From Fragilaria crotonensis (lineage: Eukaryota > Bacillariophyta > Fragilariophyceae > Fragilariales > Fragilariaceae), in NCBI GenBank assembly GCA_022925895.1, contig JAKSYS010000613.1:1-37744 (forward strand): a stretch of 37,744 nucleotides of DNA, written 5' to 3'. Below the pieces are notes generated by a model, which did no database searches, was not told the DNA's origin, and saw nothing but the letters and a program-made list of their open reading frames with translations. The position numbers and the translations under genes were made by a program. This document shows positions 20,580 through 31,622 of this stretch, in pieces. Positions within the stretch are counted from its first letter, which is position 1, and each line of letters starts with the position of its first letter.

Positions 20580-23500
20580 ACTCCTACTTGAGTGTTTAGA
20601 CGATGTTCGTTTTAATGAAGTCCAGTCTCTCACGTCGCAGGACGCAGAGACGCAGTTCGCAGGTCTTTGGATCTCTGGAATCAGGACGCGAACACTGGCG
20701 TCAAACGCCATTTGCGTACTGGGTATGATTTTTTAGCGTAGATCTCTACACTAACCACGGCTTTGACCCAATGAAGTGGCTTTGAACCACTTCTCTGTGA
20801 TTTAAAGAAGTCCAAAATACAAAAATGATCCAGTTTTCACAATTAATTCCAAATTTCGTCTTAGTTCATACCATGATTGTGTCGTCTGTGCCTCGTGCCT
20901 TGCCTTTTCAGCCTTACTCACCCTGCCCACTGCCAACACTTCAGAGATCCCCTTTTCTACACTAGTCACGACTTTAGTCGTATCTTGACGCTAAGCAACC
21001 AATTTTTGGGGTAATCTGCTCTGTAGATGACCCTGACAATCACCACCAACATTGTTAGCTCAGCGACGGTTATGGCAGCGGCTCCTGGTCTTGTTATATA
21101 TGAAGTACGTGCCAAAGTATTGGAAGGCGGCTCCAATAACGCCACGCAGCCAAAGGGAGCAACATTTGGGTGGGCCTTAAGCACTTCCAAACCTGTCCTA
21201 CTTTTTCAGTCTGGGGGGACCTATTGATGGTCCTCTTGATGTCCTCAACCCAACTCGTAAACGCAGCGGAATTGCGCCTTCTCTATTATTGAAAGCTGCA
21301 GCCTCTCAAACTAGGGATTATGACTCCGCTGTTGTTGTTAAGGTGCACGTACAGCAAGTTGGCCATTTCAAAAGTGGTGCATAAATCAAATTGACGCGGT
21401 GTGCGTCGGGTCATCAAACCCATGATACTGATCGTCTGTATTGGGGAATGTCATGTCAAAAAGCTGGCATTGAGATTGCATGACTGACACCAATCTCTTT
21501 AGTTGCTTTCAGTAGTACGTGAGTTTCTGGCAACACTTGACATGTCGGTGACGCTGACAGATCAACCGGCGACTACCAGCTTGCCGGCCCCCACGATCAG
21601 TTAAAAATTCAACCATGATATCTGCAAAAGGTACAGTTCACGAATTAACTTGGCATTTTCTTCAGGCAAACACTCAGGTCCAAATTACCAATGAATCACT
21701 AGCAAATTGTAGTACGCACCTGTCTTTCTTACTATCTTAATTATAACAAAAGCCCGATTGAATAGGAAACAACAATGAGATCATGACCGCGACAGGTAAA
21801 ACCAAATCTGTCACAGTGGCTGCTGCCTATGGAAACATTCATTGCAAACTCTTCTTGTTTGGAGCCTGTTCACTACTGCAAACATTTACCGCTTTCAGAC
21901 TCGGAGCTCGCCCGCTCTGCGTAGTATAAAGAGACTCTTCGCGTTCAGACATACCATTTCACTTGCCGTGACCGTCATGCCCCTAGCAAGCTATCTCCTG
22001 ATTACCTACCTAGGATACAGTTGTGCCAATGGTTGCTGATTTGGTTTGGGTAAAGGTGCAAAAGGCCACCAAGATTTTGTCACTGCGCACAATAGACTAA
22101 CAGCAGACACTCGGTTGGATATTGATGCTGACTTTCTTGCTACCAGCACGAGATACCGACGTTGTAGGTTCACTCTACATTCATGGGGTTTGGTTAACAG
22201 CCAAGCTACTAATACAATTTGTTTATCCAATATCATGCTCAATGGGTATCATCTGAAGCAGTACATGAAAGAACAAAGACATTGGGACAAATATACCTGC
22301 ATCCTTGTGATCCACTTTGGTCGTCTTTGTTCAATGCACATGTTCACTGTCCCTTTCCCAATAGGTGTTGAATATTACAATGTTTCTTCACAATGGATTA
22401 CCCCTTCTTGGTATTCAACATCACCAATTATCAACCGGTAAAGATGAAGCTTTGAAGATATGCACTTGATGCAGCACACCACGAGTTGAGAATAGTTGAC
22501 ACTTTTGGCGAATCGGGAAAAATACCTACTCAAGAAGGTCAGGAATGGATAACTTCCAACAATCAGACCAACTCAAGAAGTTTCTGGTGGCACTCCCTTA
22601 TGACGTCTCGTCCTGTTGGCTGGCATTCAACATTTGATGGTGACTGAAAATTCTAGTTTCCGAGTTGACATTTATGACTACCCATGATCCCAAATACATG
22701 ATGCACTCTGCAAATATTGTTTGAGAGTGATAATGCATTGGCTGGGATAATGCTCTCCACAGTTTGTTGATTGAGGCACATCTAAGGCCCCAAAATCATG
22801 TTCCACAAATGTTTGAATTTGTACAATTCATCTCATAATTGGTTGCTAAAAGTACATAATCCATCCACCTGAATTCTAAAATACTTGTACGTAGTATGCG
22901 TTAGTAAAAAATAGTTATCCTCTGTGATTTTCAACAAACTTACTACTTCTTTGGTACATAATTATGTCTAAGAATTTGGATCAACATTTTTATAGGTGTT
23001 TTAGGGTCAGTAAGGACAATAGATGAGGTTAAACTATAGAGGTGTGTGCTCCAACAAGTCTTACTTGTTTGCCAGTTTCTAATAATCTTCCATGTTTGTA
23101 TGTTTCCTTCTTGGTTGGCCACTACTTCACAAGGTGATTGGTATTTGCTGGTAGCCAGGTGTTGGTTGACACATGCACTACTAGTACAAATGTACATTTT
23201 TACCTGCATAGGAACAACACTGCTTATTCCTCACAACTACAAGTCATGTCAAAATTGAACAACACCCACATCTTGGCTGTGTTTGTATGCTACAACCTAC
23301 ATTGTATGAGCTGTTGCAAATCCTTTGCTACAGAAAATTCATTCACATGCAATGCATTTTCAGCAATCTTGTTCTCCGTGTTTGGAGTATGTCCATCGAG
23401 AACGGACAAACCCGCCTACCCCTATCGGTCAAAATTGTACCGACGCAGCTTTTGTTGACACTGGCAGTCTCTACCAGTACAAAGCGGCCCAGATCATTGC

Positions 23501-24700
23501 GGTGCAAAATTGTTAACGACATGTTGCATTGTGCTGCTGCTGCACCATTTGCAGCCCTGCCTAATCATGACATTCAAATTCTTGTGAAAGACACTAACAA
23601 TGGTCTTTCATGTCCTTCACAGCATGATACAATTGCTGTGTTGCCATCATTTATGTTCTCTACAGATAAAAAATGGACATTTCTTTGTTTTAGAAATTGC
23701 GCCTAATTGTGCAGCATTTGAATTGACTGGTCCTTAAATGGGCGTGGAATGCCCAGGCTGATGGGTACTCATTTTATTCTGATGGTGGGCAATCTCGAAT
23801 GAAAAATATCAATGTACTGTTCAAGTTGCTTATTAATGCACACGGACTGTTGCTCTCTGTGCTGCCTGTTACTGTTCCACATTGTCCTCATCTGTGATTG
23901 CTTATTGATTTGCCCCTCAACTCCTTAACTTGTTACAAAATCCATGAGTGTTGACAGCTAAAAACTCATGATTAATTTGCATACTAACTCATTAAAGCCA
24001 TATCAAAGCCCGGATGGAAGGCTTGGTGATGCATTATCAGGAAGTGTTTATTGTGCTACGTATGACCGCATGATCACTGATCCAGCCAACACGACAGTTC
24101 CTCTTACTCAACAATGGATTGACCGCACTCACGTTACAGAAACAAGCAATGCTGCACAATTTTATTAAAGCCTTACATGTTTTCACTGCCATTTTGAAAG
24201 AAAAGTTTTGTCGCAAAAACAGGCCAGGGGATACAACGGGTTTCTCCAAAACCAAAACAATCATTAGCACAAAATCAAACAAGCATGAAACAGGGTGATG
24301 ATGTTTGCAATTACCACGCCCAGCCAGTTGTATGCAGTGCTGCTTCCCATGTGTATTGCTGGTCCACACTTGACAAATGTGTTATTGCCAATTGGTCCTC
24401 ATGGCAGGAGCATGCAAGTGGATGTGATAACTTGCTTGTATCCTATTGTAATCCAGCACATGCAATAAGGCAATATGTTGTGTGGCCAATTTGGTTCTTG
24501 CTGTGGAAACGGCATCCAGCAACAACACTGTTGTGCTTGTGATGTAAATCATGAGCAGTTGGACAATCCATATGTTCAATGTACTTTGTTGAATGCTCAT
24601 GAAACTCCTGACATTGCTTACAATCCAAATTTGCAAATGGTATTTGCAACATCAATTTACATGTGTGTTGATCATGTCCCCATGGCTGACCCAATGCGTG
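20580..24700 (+). other. island of decayed transposon-like coding sequence
   Basis: Four kilobases without an intact gene. Short + strand frames with many stops dominate. Pieces that look protein-derived lie at 21200-21370 (around LDVLNPTRKRSGIAPSLLLK), 22046-22441 (with YHLKQYMKEQRHWDKYTC), 23287-23706 and 23968-24168. From memory these resemble repeated families common in diatom genomes, but I cannot name them. The 3' part (24300-24706) is the left half of the transposase-like frame interrupted by the LTR element. Confidence 0.45.
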
Positions 24701-24706
24701 GTATCT

Positions 24707-25089
24707 TGTTAAATAATCCTTGATACAGTATAACACTAGCCAGTACGATATTACAACCGTATTGAATTTCCTTTATCTGTATTGTGAGCTTTACTGTTAG
24801 TCTCTATTTCTAGACTCCAATCCCATCAGCTGCAATTGCATTCCCATTCACCACCTTGTGAATCCCATTCACACCAATAATAGACTCTTCAGTCTTCCTT
24901 CTGTGTGGAGCTTCTTTAGTCTTCTTTGCTTTGGCCTTGGCCTGGATTACAGTCCAACCATCAACACTGCCGTGATCACCGGAACAGATACTAGATACTG
25001 GTGTACTGTCGTTGTTCGAGTAGTGTCCGGATGACACAGTATTACTCGACACATCTTGAGCAGCACTTGTAGCACAGTACATCTTGACA
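24707..25089 (-). repeat. 3' LTR of the Copia element
   Basis: 383 bp, beginning TGTTAA and ending TTGACA on the + strand (imperfect 6-bp terminal inverted repeat, TG...CA rule). In element orientation it is the downstream LTR. The sequence just upstream of it (ACACGGAGGA) is a poor polypurine tract, consistent with the internal deletion ending at or near the LTR. Confidence 0.9.
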
Positions 25090-25319
25090 TCCTCCGTGTT
25101 CTGGGGATCATACAAAATGTCCGAAATTCCTTCCGGCATGGTCATTCCTCCCGATATTCCAGTCTTGAGCTTCGTGACCCACCATTTCTCGTGTCCAGTA
25201 AAAACAGCAATGCAGTCATCGCAGCACGCAACCACGATTGCCTGTAAATTTCCGTACCTGTCAAATAGGTAGAAAAGGCATGGATCGGTCTTGCATTGAA
25301 TAAGCCCAAGTGACTTCAA
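25090..25319 (-). pseudogene. Copia reverse transcriptase fragment
   Basis: KSLGLIQCKTDPCLFYLFDRYG followed by IVVACCDDCIAVFTG matches the RVT_2 region of Copia RT, where the catalytic box is normally YVDD; here it reads CCDD. Upstream it is out of frame with the protease remnant (stop at 25316), showing a large deletion of integrase and N-terminal RT. Downstream the frame runs straight into the LTR and stays open to 24810. Confidence 0.8.
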
Positions 25320-25509
25320 ATTTTAGAAAATGACTCCATCGTTGCGACCAACGGTGCAACACCAGTAACAGCCATAGTAGCAGGGACATCCTCCGCGATC
25401 TCAACAAGTCCAGGCATTTCCAATGTCAACTTGTCATCCGGTAGGTCCTTCAACATGGTTTCTGGAACTTCGCCACCATTTCCGATAGTGACGTCACGAT
25501 TCGAATCCG

Positions 25510-26932
25510 TCAAATCTGTCGTATGTTTGTTGTCGTATGCGACGCCACCAGTAGCCCGCCATCATCAAGTAGCCATTCCTCCGCAAGTCCTAGCGTAACT
25601 GCTGATCCGACACAAGCGCTTGGCATGACAATGACTTTATCATTTTTGTCCGTAGTTTCATTGGTAGCCATGATAGGGGTGTTCATGTCAGTTGCAAGAA
25701 CGTCCAAGTCACATTTGGATTCCTGTTCTTCAACCAACTCAACCTCAATGGCAACTGGTTCAGTCTCCGCCGCAGTGTCCTCAATGCGTGCAGTTTTAGT
25801 ATCGTTCTTAGTACAAGTACCACCGGCCAGGATCAAATGACCAAACAAAGTGTCATCAACCTCGCCAAAAGCCACTGAATCGGACATGTTGTCGAAGAAG
25901 CTGTCTCCCACATCCGCACAATAGTCATAGCCCTTGTAGACGGGCATAGTATCCACGCATGACGCTCCGACAAACATTGCCATATCAGCTGTAGGGTCAG
26001 ACTTGAAGTTCTTTGCGCTCGCACACTCGTTCGCATAATGCCCCTTCCTTGACAATTATAGCATGTCACATTTGACTTATCGACGTCGTCGGCAGTACTG
26101 GCTTCCTTCGTTGCGCCATCCGTAGATTCGACCTTGGCCGACCTGCACTCATGTGCCTTATGGCCAATCTTGCCGCAATTCCTGCATGTTCCTTAAATGG
26201 GTTGCTGGCACTGAACAGATTCCGAGCCCTTTCCACTACCATCCTTGACAAGGGTCTTGAATTGGAGTACCACTTCCTTGCGCAACTTTGCAAGAGGCGT
26301 CTCGCTGGTCACCGCGGAACTTGACGATGACGCTTTCATAGTCCTTCGACATAGCCGTCATCATGTGACTTTTCATTTGCAGATCGTCCTTCTCATACTT
26401 CAAGTTGATTCTGCAAGCCTCATGTTCAAGTGGTCAAGTCATTGAACCAGAGTTCTGATCCTTCTTCGTCCCATCAAGCTTGCAATCGCTAAACGCTCTA
26501 TCCAGCTCAGGGTAATTCTCTTCCGCGTCAGTGGCACAGTACTTCTCCTGAAGTATGGCCCATGCCTTAAACGGATCACCTTCGCACCTCTCAATTAGAG
26601 CGTAGGCTGTACCGGTGCAACTTGCAACCAAATATGTCAAGCTGTAGCCTTCGCGAGGTACTTGCGGTTCTCCGCAGCTGTCGTTGGACGATGTCGTTGC
26701 AGCGGTAGCCCGCCACCAGTGGCATCCATACCAGGCACCTCAACCTCGCCGTACTCATACTCTTCCACAGTAGTACCCTCCCGGTAGCTGCTTTGGTTAG
26801 TGCAAGTAGAAAACCCTCGACCCGGCGAGCGCAAGCGTCTTCCCTCCCAGGAACGGTACTTGGCTTCGTCGCCATCAAACGCAAGCGCGGAACAGTAGTA
26901 CCATACCCGGACTCAGACTGTTCGTCGACCAT
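25510..26932 (-). pseudogene. Copia Gag/zinc-knuckle/protease remnant
   Basis: Starts at ATG 26932 (MVDEQSESGYG). It continues through three frames: RKYLAKATA, then LVASCTGTAYALIERCEGDP with ATDAEENYPELDRAF (Gag helices), then two zinc knuckles, CRNCGKIGHKAHEC (about 26185-26145) and CYNCQGRGHYANEC (about 26064-26023), both CX2CX4HX4C. After an acidic linker comes EEWLLDDGG, at the place where Copia proteases have W-x-DSGAS. Gag packages the RNA and the protease cuts the polyprotein. The frame breaks mean no full product as assembled. Confidence 0.8.
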
Positions 26933-26974
26933 GTTGCTTGAGACTTCAAAATATAAACTGACCGTTTATAAACG

Positions 26975-27356
26975 TGTTAAATAATCCTTGATACAGTATA
27001 ACACTAGCCAGTGCGATATTACAACCGTATTGAATTTCCTTTATCTGTATTGTGAGCTTTACTGTTAGTCTCTATTTCTAGACTCCAATCCCATCAGCTG
27101 CAATTGCATTCCCATTCACCACCTTGTGAATCCCATTCACACCAATAATAGACTCTTCAGTCTTCCTTCTGTGTGGAGCTTCTTTAGTCTTCTTTGCTTT
27201 AGCCTTGGCCTGGATTACAGTCAACCATCAACACTGCCGTGATCACCGGAACAGATACTAGATACTGGTGTACTGTCGTTGTTCGAGTAGTGTCCGGATG
27301 ACACAGTATTACTCGACACATCTTGAGCAGCACTTGTAGCACAGTACATCTTGACA
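26975..27356 (-). repeat. 5' LTR of the Copia element
   Basis: 382 bp, more than 99% identical to the other LTR: two substitutions, plus one C missing in the CAGTCCAACC segment. The promoter of the element should lie here. It is followed in element orientation by the self-complementary CGTTTATAAACG (26963-26974) and, 31 bp further on, by the Gag start ATGGTCGACGAACAG at 26932. Confidence 0.9.
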
Positions 27357-27362
27357 GTATCT

Positions 27363-28067
27363 ATCTGTCAACACCAGTGGAAACTATGCACATCTTTTGA
27401 AAAGGCATGATTAAAGTGGTAACATTTTTGGTTCTTAAGAACGTTCCACAAAGCAAATTAGCAGTGTTAGATGCTCTTGCAATCCGGTTTCACAGGACAC
27501 ATCGCCACACGATTCGCTGCACGTTTCCCGCAACTGATTTTAGCCAAGGGGTAGCCAATTTGACCAAAATATCAGGGGTGAAATGGGTGGGCTTAGTCTT
27601 TTTGGTTTTCATTCTTGAGCAATATGATGAAGGATGGCAGATTATTTAATCCACATTCAAAGCACAGGGCTCCAAGGCTGAGCTTATTTTCTACGGAGCG
27701 AATGGTAAACTAAGTTGAATTTTGTCAATGCTTTGATTGGTGTATGACAATTAACAAGTCTGCTTCACCTTCTCCGGTCCCAGACGCTCCCTTTGCTGCA
27801 GAGAGATGAGTTCAACTGATTGAAAACCGATTGAATTACTCAGTTTTCTCTAGCTAGCAACATAGAATATCAACTGCATACTACCAGTGTCTAGTCTCCC
27901 GGGCCATTTGCCTTAGTTTACCCCATCACCTGCCTTATTTAACATTTAACCCACCATAGATCCCATGTACAAAAAATACTGTCATGATAAAGATGTTGAC
28001 ATTCATGAAGGTACATTTTGAGGCTAGGATAATGTTAACAATCCAGATCTCTCTCACAACGGTTGCC
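27363..28067. other. flank of the LTR insertion, no intact gene
   Basis: The first 290 bp are the right half of the split transposase-like relic. Past 27650 I see no coding sequence or repeat structure before the second channel copy begins at about 28068. Confidence 0.45.
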
Positions 28068-31000
28068 TGCACTGACCACATCTAGTGGCGATCATCACTA
28101 TTTCAATCATCACCACATAATGAGAAGTACGCATCAGAAATGAAAAAGGGTCCCAGTCATTCGATGAATCTTCGTCTGAATACTAGGCTGGCCTTGTAGG
28201 TCATCTTCGCCCGCTTTCTTGAAGCTATAAGAGATTCATTCTGTGATCACCCAGCACGGCAGTTTCTAGCCTCTCCGCGAGGTTCAATTCATGGGCCTTC
28301 AGATTACTTTCAGCAGCTTTGATGCGAAGTTCCACCTGTCGGTCAGATTCAGAGATTGCTGCCAAAATGGTACTCTCCAACTGACCGATGTGTTTGATCC
28401 CTCATTCCTTCGTCGTTGTCCACACCATCAGTGACAGACAAATTGCCGAACAGTACGCTTCTTATCAAATTTACCAATCTTCGCATCACAACATCTATGT
28501 GCAATGATGTACGCAACGCCTGACATACAAGACAAAGACGACAGCACGCTGGAAAACAGGAAGTGGAAAACTGTCCACAAGCAACAGTAAGAATAGTACT
28601 CATGGAAATAAGAAGTGTCAACAGTATGATACTGGCATTGTCTTCCAATAGAGCGACAGCCTGCCGAACGAGGAAAACTTCGGCGAAGAGACAGTCGTTA
28701 GCATCCCCAACAGAACCACCCATCGAAGCACCCGGCTAACAATGGTCGCACATCGGTGCGGATCCAGAATGCTACCATCCACATGCAGAGATGCCAGTGG
28801 ATTTTGCCCAGGCTGCAAGAATCGCTCAAGGGCAAGATGCTCCGCCAAAACCCGATGCGAGCCTTTCCGAAGAGAGCTTTCGCGCCAACCTTCGAGCTCT
28901 CGTATGAATCACTAACAATAGCGATCAAGACATTCAGAAGGATGATGACTCCCAAGACAGTGAAAGCTAGAAACACAGCTGTTGTAGCGTTGTTACCACG
29001 ATAGTCATTGACTTCAAAATCTCCAAGGCACACCATCTGAGAACAAAATTTGATGAGCGCGCGAGACAAAGTATGAGTCCAGAGGAACACTACGTACACA
29101 TGCGAAGGTATGAGTCAACCAGCTGTCCCGAGCAGAAGTCACTTTGAGCGTCGGAATCTCCTGGACAGAGGGCTGGCCACTCTGCTCGTCGTTCGTGGTG
29201 GTAAACAAGATGATCATGATGCATAAAGGGAAAGAAACGATAGTGCATCGTTGTGAGCCACATCGATTCAAAGTCGTTTGAATCGGCGATCGCACGTTTG
29301 TACTCACTCTCGAACATCATGATCACGACAACTAAAACGACGAGGAACGACCGGATGTCAAGTACAATCCGCACCAATGATAAGATGAAGGTCGCCATTT
29401 GCATGTTGACAGCCCTGAGAAACGACAATACTTTGAGCCAGAGCAACCCCGGGACAAATGCATTGAGGCTTGGGTTGGAGCTAATGAATTGAAAAGGCGT
29501 GAGCTTCGATACCGAGAATGATCGGACTTTGAATGGTCTGTTTCTACTTACAACCCGCACCGCGATTAACACTGTTAATAGAAAGGACAAGAGCGATAGA
29601 AAGAAGATCAAAAAGGTTCCAAAGTCAAGAATATGAGCCTTGAATACAGAACGCGAGATGCTCCACAACGCCATCCCCACGCTGACCTTTCGAGCCACGA
29701 AGAACGTCGTTATCGCTGCGACAAGACAATCTTAGTCACAAAATACATCCGCGAACGCTGCTTTAGCAAGATATTTCTCACCTGTTACCACTGCCGACGG
29801 GATTGCTGACAAACCCCCGAGGTCCCCAGACACCATGACGTCTGATCGGAACGACAACATAAGAGTAATGTGAAGGACGAAATCAATAAATACGATGCCA
29901 ATGACAAAGGGACGCATCAATCCCTGATGCAGAATGTACCACAGTGCGCTCCCAGACGTCGCCCGACACAATTCCTTATCGTCTACCACCGCCAGTGAAA
30001 GGATCAACTCTCCGCCCATGTCACCAAGGGCCTTGAAGACTTGAGATTGACTCTTTCGAAACGCCTTTCCTAGCTCTGTCATTTCATCACTATCATCTAA
30101 CTCAACGATTACATTACCGCCAGGATAAAAATGATCGATAGAACAATCGCTTAGGAGCAGAAGATAATCAACAGCTCGTCGTCGACTGACCAATCCGTTG
30201 TGTCGCACCATGAAACCAACCAAGGTCCTGTGACCAAGGGTTCCAACAAGAGGCGACGTATCAATGGCAAATTGAAGATGCGGTGCCGCTCCTGTTCGGG
30301 TTCCAGTAGCAGTAGTCTGGGCAACAGATGAGGACGTGCGTCGCAATGTTGACACATATTTTCTGTTGCAAAACGACAGACTCTGTATCAGGTATCTCAT
30401 CCGCTAGCGTGATGGACGTGATTGCAAGGGACAGGACATTGAGGGCACTTTCGAAGGACAGTGTAAGGCGCGAGGGAGCAAAGTTGCGAAGCTTTCTACC
30501 TGATCTTCCTTGTTGTATCGATTGACGACAACGGCAAAAAGGATTTTTTGGATGCAGCCAATGAGATCACTGTGCCCATTCCGCGTCGTACAAAATTAGA
30601 GAGAGAGGAACCTTTGGAATCCTTTTCTCGGTCAAGCTCCTGTTGATCTACCCACTGCTGGATCAGTGATTGACAAGGCCAGCCATCTTGAGAATCAACA
30701 GACGCAGCGGCAGCCGGATTGATGCCAACCAGTTCCAACGCAAACACGTGAGCATCAACTCGACGTTCCCTGGCATGGTAACTGTTCCAGAGAAGGTGAT
30801 TTTCCGAAAGGATGTGCAGTGGAGTTTGGCCTCTATCATCGCGCACGAACGGTGAATCTGGATTGTGCGAAAGGCAGGCGCGGAGTTCTGACAAATTCGT
30901 TCGAGGAGCGGCACAAAGGAGGTGGAGGGGCGAGCCTGGTCCCAACTCTCCGATTGCATCGGAACCATCGACCTCCCCGACTTCCATCTCAGAGGCGACC

Positions 31001-31622
31001 ATGTTTTGCATCTCTGTTACCATAGAGGGGGTATTCCTTTCCTCTGAAATCCTACTATTCATGCTTTCATCGAGATTTCCAGTCAACGAACTCGATTCGG
31101 TGGCAGGAAAAATTGTCCATTGTGGTTGGCCCAGGCCCGGCACATTTGCGTCTTCTTGTTCGGGGTCTTCCCTGACAGGAGTAGAACCTGTCGAAGACCG
31201 TGTAACCATGGATCGAAGCGTTGGAGATAAGATTGACTTCTGGGCATCTGGTCTGCCCGTGTTTGTGATTGTATGTTCGTGATCATTCGCAATCCCTTTG
31301 GTCCGCAGCGTAATAATGAGACGACCTGAAAAGTTGGTGAGCTCCAGCTCTTCGATGAGCGGATGCAGACCTTGTAGGCATACCTCTGTTGTATCATGTG
31401 TACTACCGTTATCATCCTCTCCTCGCCTTTGCGTCAGACGTACTTCATTGAACCCATTGGAACGCCTGTCTGCGTTTGATGTTGGCTGAAACGTTAACTC
31501 TAACTCGGTACCTGAACTATTGCCGTCCAAGATGATGAAGACTTGCTGTCCTGGTACTGCCACGGGCAATAGTCCTTTAGAAAGTGAGAGGCAGAGGAAT
31601 CCATAGTTGTGCATTGTTGTTC
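28068..31622 (-). repeat. duplicated channel block, copy 2
   Basis: Direct repeat of about 17020-20575, including the positions of all four introns. Its outer flank (31622 onward) and inner flank (before 28068) are unrelated to those of copy 1, so these are the duplication edges as now visible. No target-site duplication or transposon end marks them. Confidence 0.85.
28250..31614 (-). pseudogene. ankyrin/TRP-like cation channel, copy 2 (multiply frameshifted)
   Basis: Same exon order as copy 1; intron 1 is 29781-29716 (66 bp). The N-terminus through the ankyrin repeats is one open frame (31614-30496, including SPLHLLCAAPRTNLSELRAC and DRGQTPLHILSENH) and keeps the base lost in copy 1 near 19950. 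Copy 2 instead has lost bases just after the ancestral ATG (MDSSAS goes out of frame), near 30500, in exon 2 (HILDFGTF for HILDFWNLF), at the exon 2 and exon 3 donor edges, and in the last exon near 28690 and 28570. The pore/S6 segment VLGVIILLNVLIAIVSDSYE is intact. With six or more breaks it is probably a pseudogene, though some breaks could be assembly errors. Confidence 0.8.

Larger units (their letters stand above)
24707..27356 (-). mobile_element. young Ty1/Copia-type LTR retroelement, internally deleted
   Basis: The element is 2,650 bp with two LTRs (24707-25089 and 26975-27356) and flanking GTATCT duplications at 24701-24706 and 27357-27362. It lies in minus orientation. Internal remains in order are: a Gag region (AYALIERCEGDPFKAWAILQ, UBN2-like), two CCHC zinc knuckles, an aspartic-protease-like EEWLLDDGG segment, then a fragment of Copia reverse transcriptase. 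Integrase and most of the RT/RNase H are deleted, so it cannot be autonomous. The LTRs differ by only two substitutions and one indel, so insertion is recent on an evolutionary scale. Frame changes within Gag (near 26834, 26640 and 26440) may be decay or assembly error. Confidence 0.92.
24475..27649 (+). pseudogene. transposase-like relic split by the LTR element
   Basis: A + strand frame (24475-24706) ends in CVDHVPMADPMRGI. If the LTR element and one GTATCT copy are left out, it continues in the same frame at 27363 as YLSTPVETMHIF, one TGA, then KGMIKVV and on to 27649. The downstream part contains ALAIRFHRTHR, FPATDFSQGVANLTKISG and LVFLVFILEQYDEGW. The pattern (a cue resembling DPMHxxLxG, then a FPxTNFxxGVTNLxKL block) resembles DDE-type transposases of the large Plavaka/TNP2-like families frequent in stramenopiles. 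This is recognition from memory and not proven. In-frame stops show it was dead, or dying, when the LTR element inserted. Confidence 0.5.

Noticed and set aside
24810-25319. A stand-alone host gene of 169 codons
   Set aside because: Its first half is a Copia RT fragment and the rest is LTR, repeated at 26975-27356.
24707-27356. The two 383-bp repeats as a simple segmental duplication
   Set aside because: TG...CA ends, flanking GTATCT duplications and Gag/RT remains between them make them LTRs.
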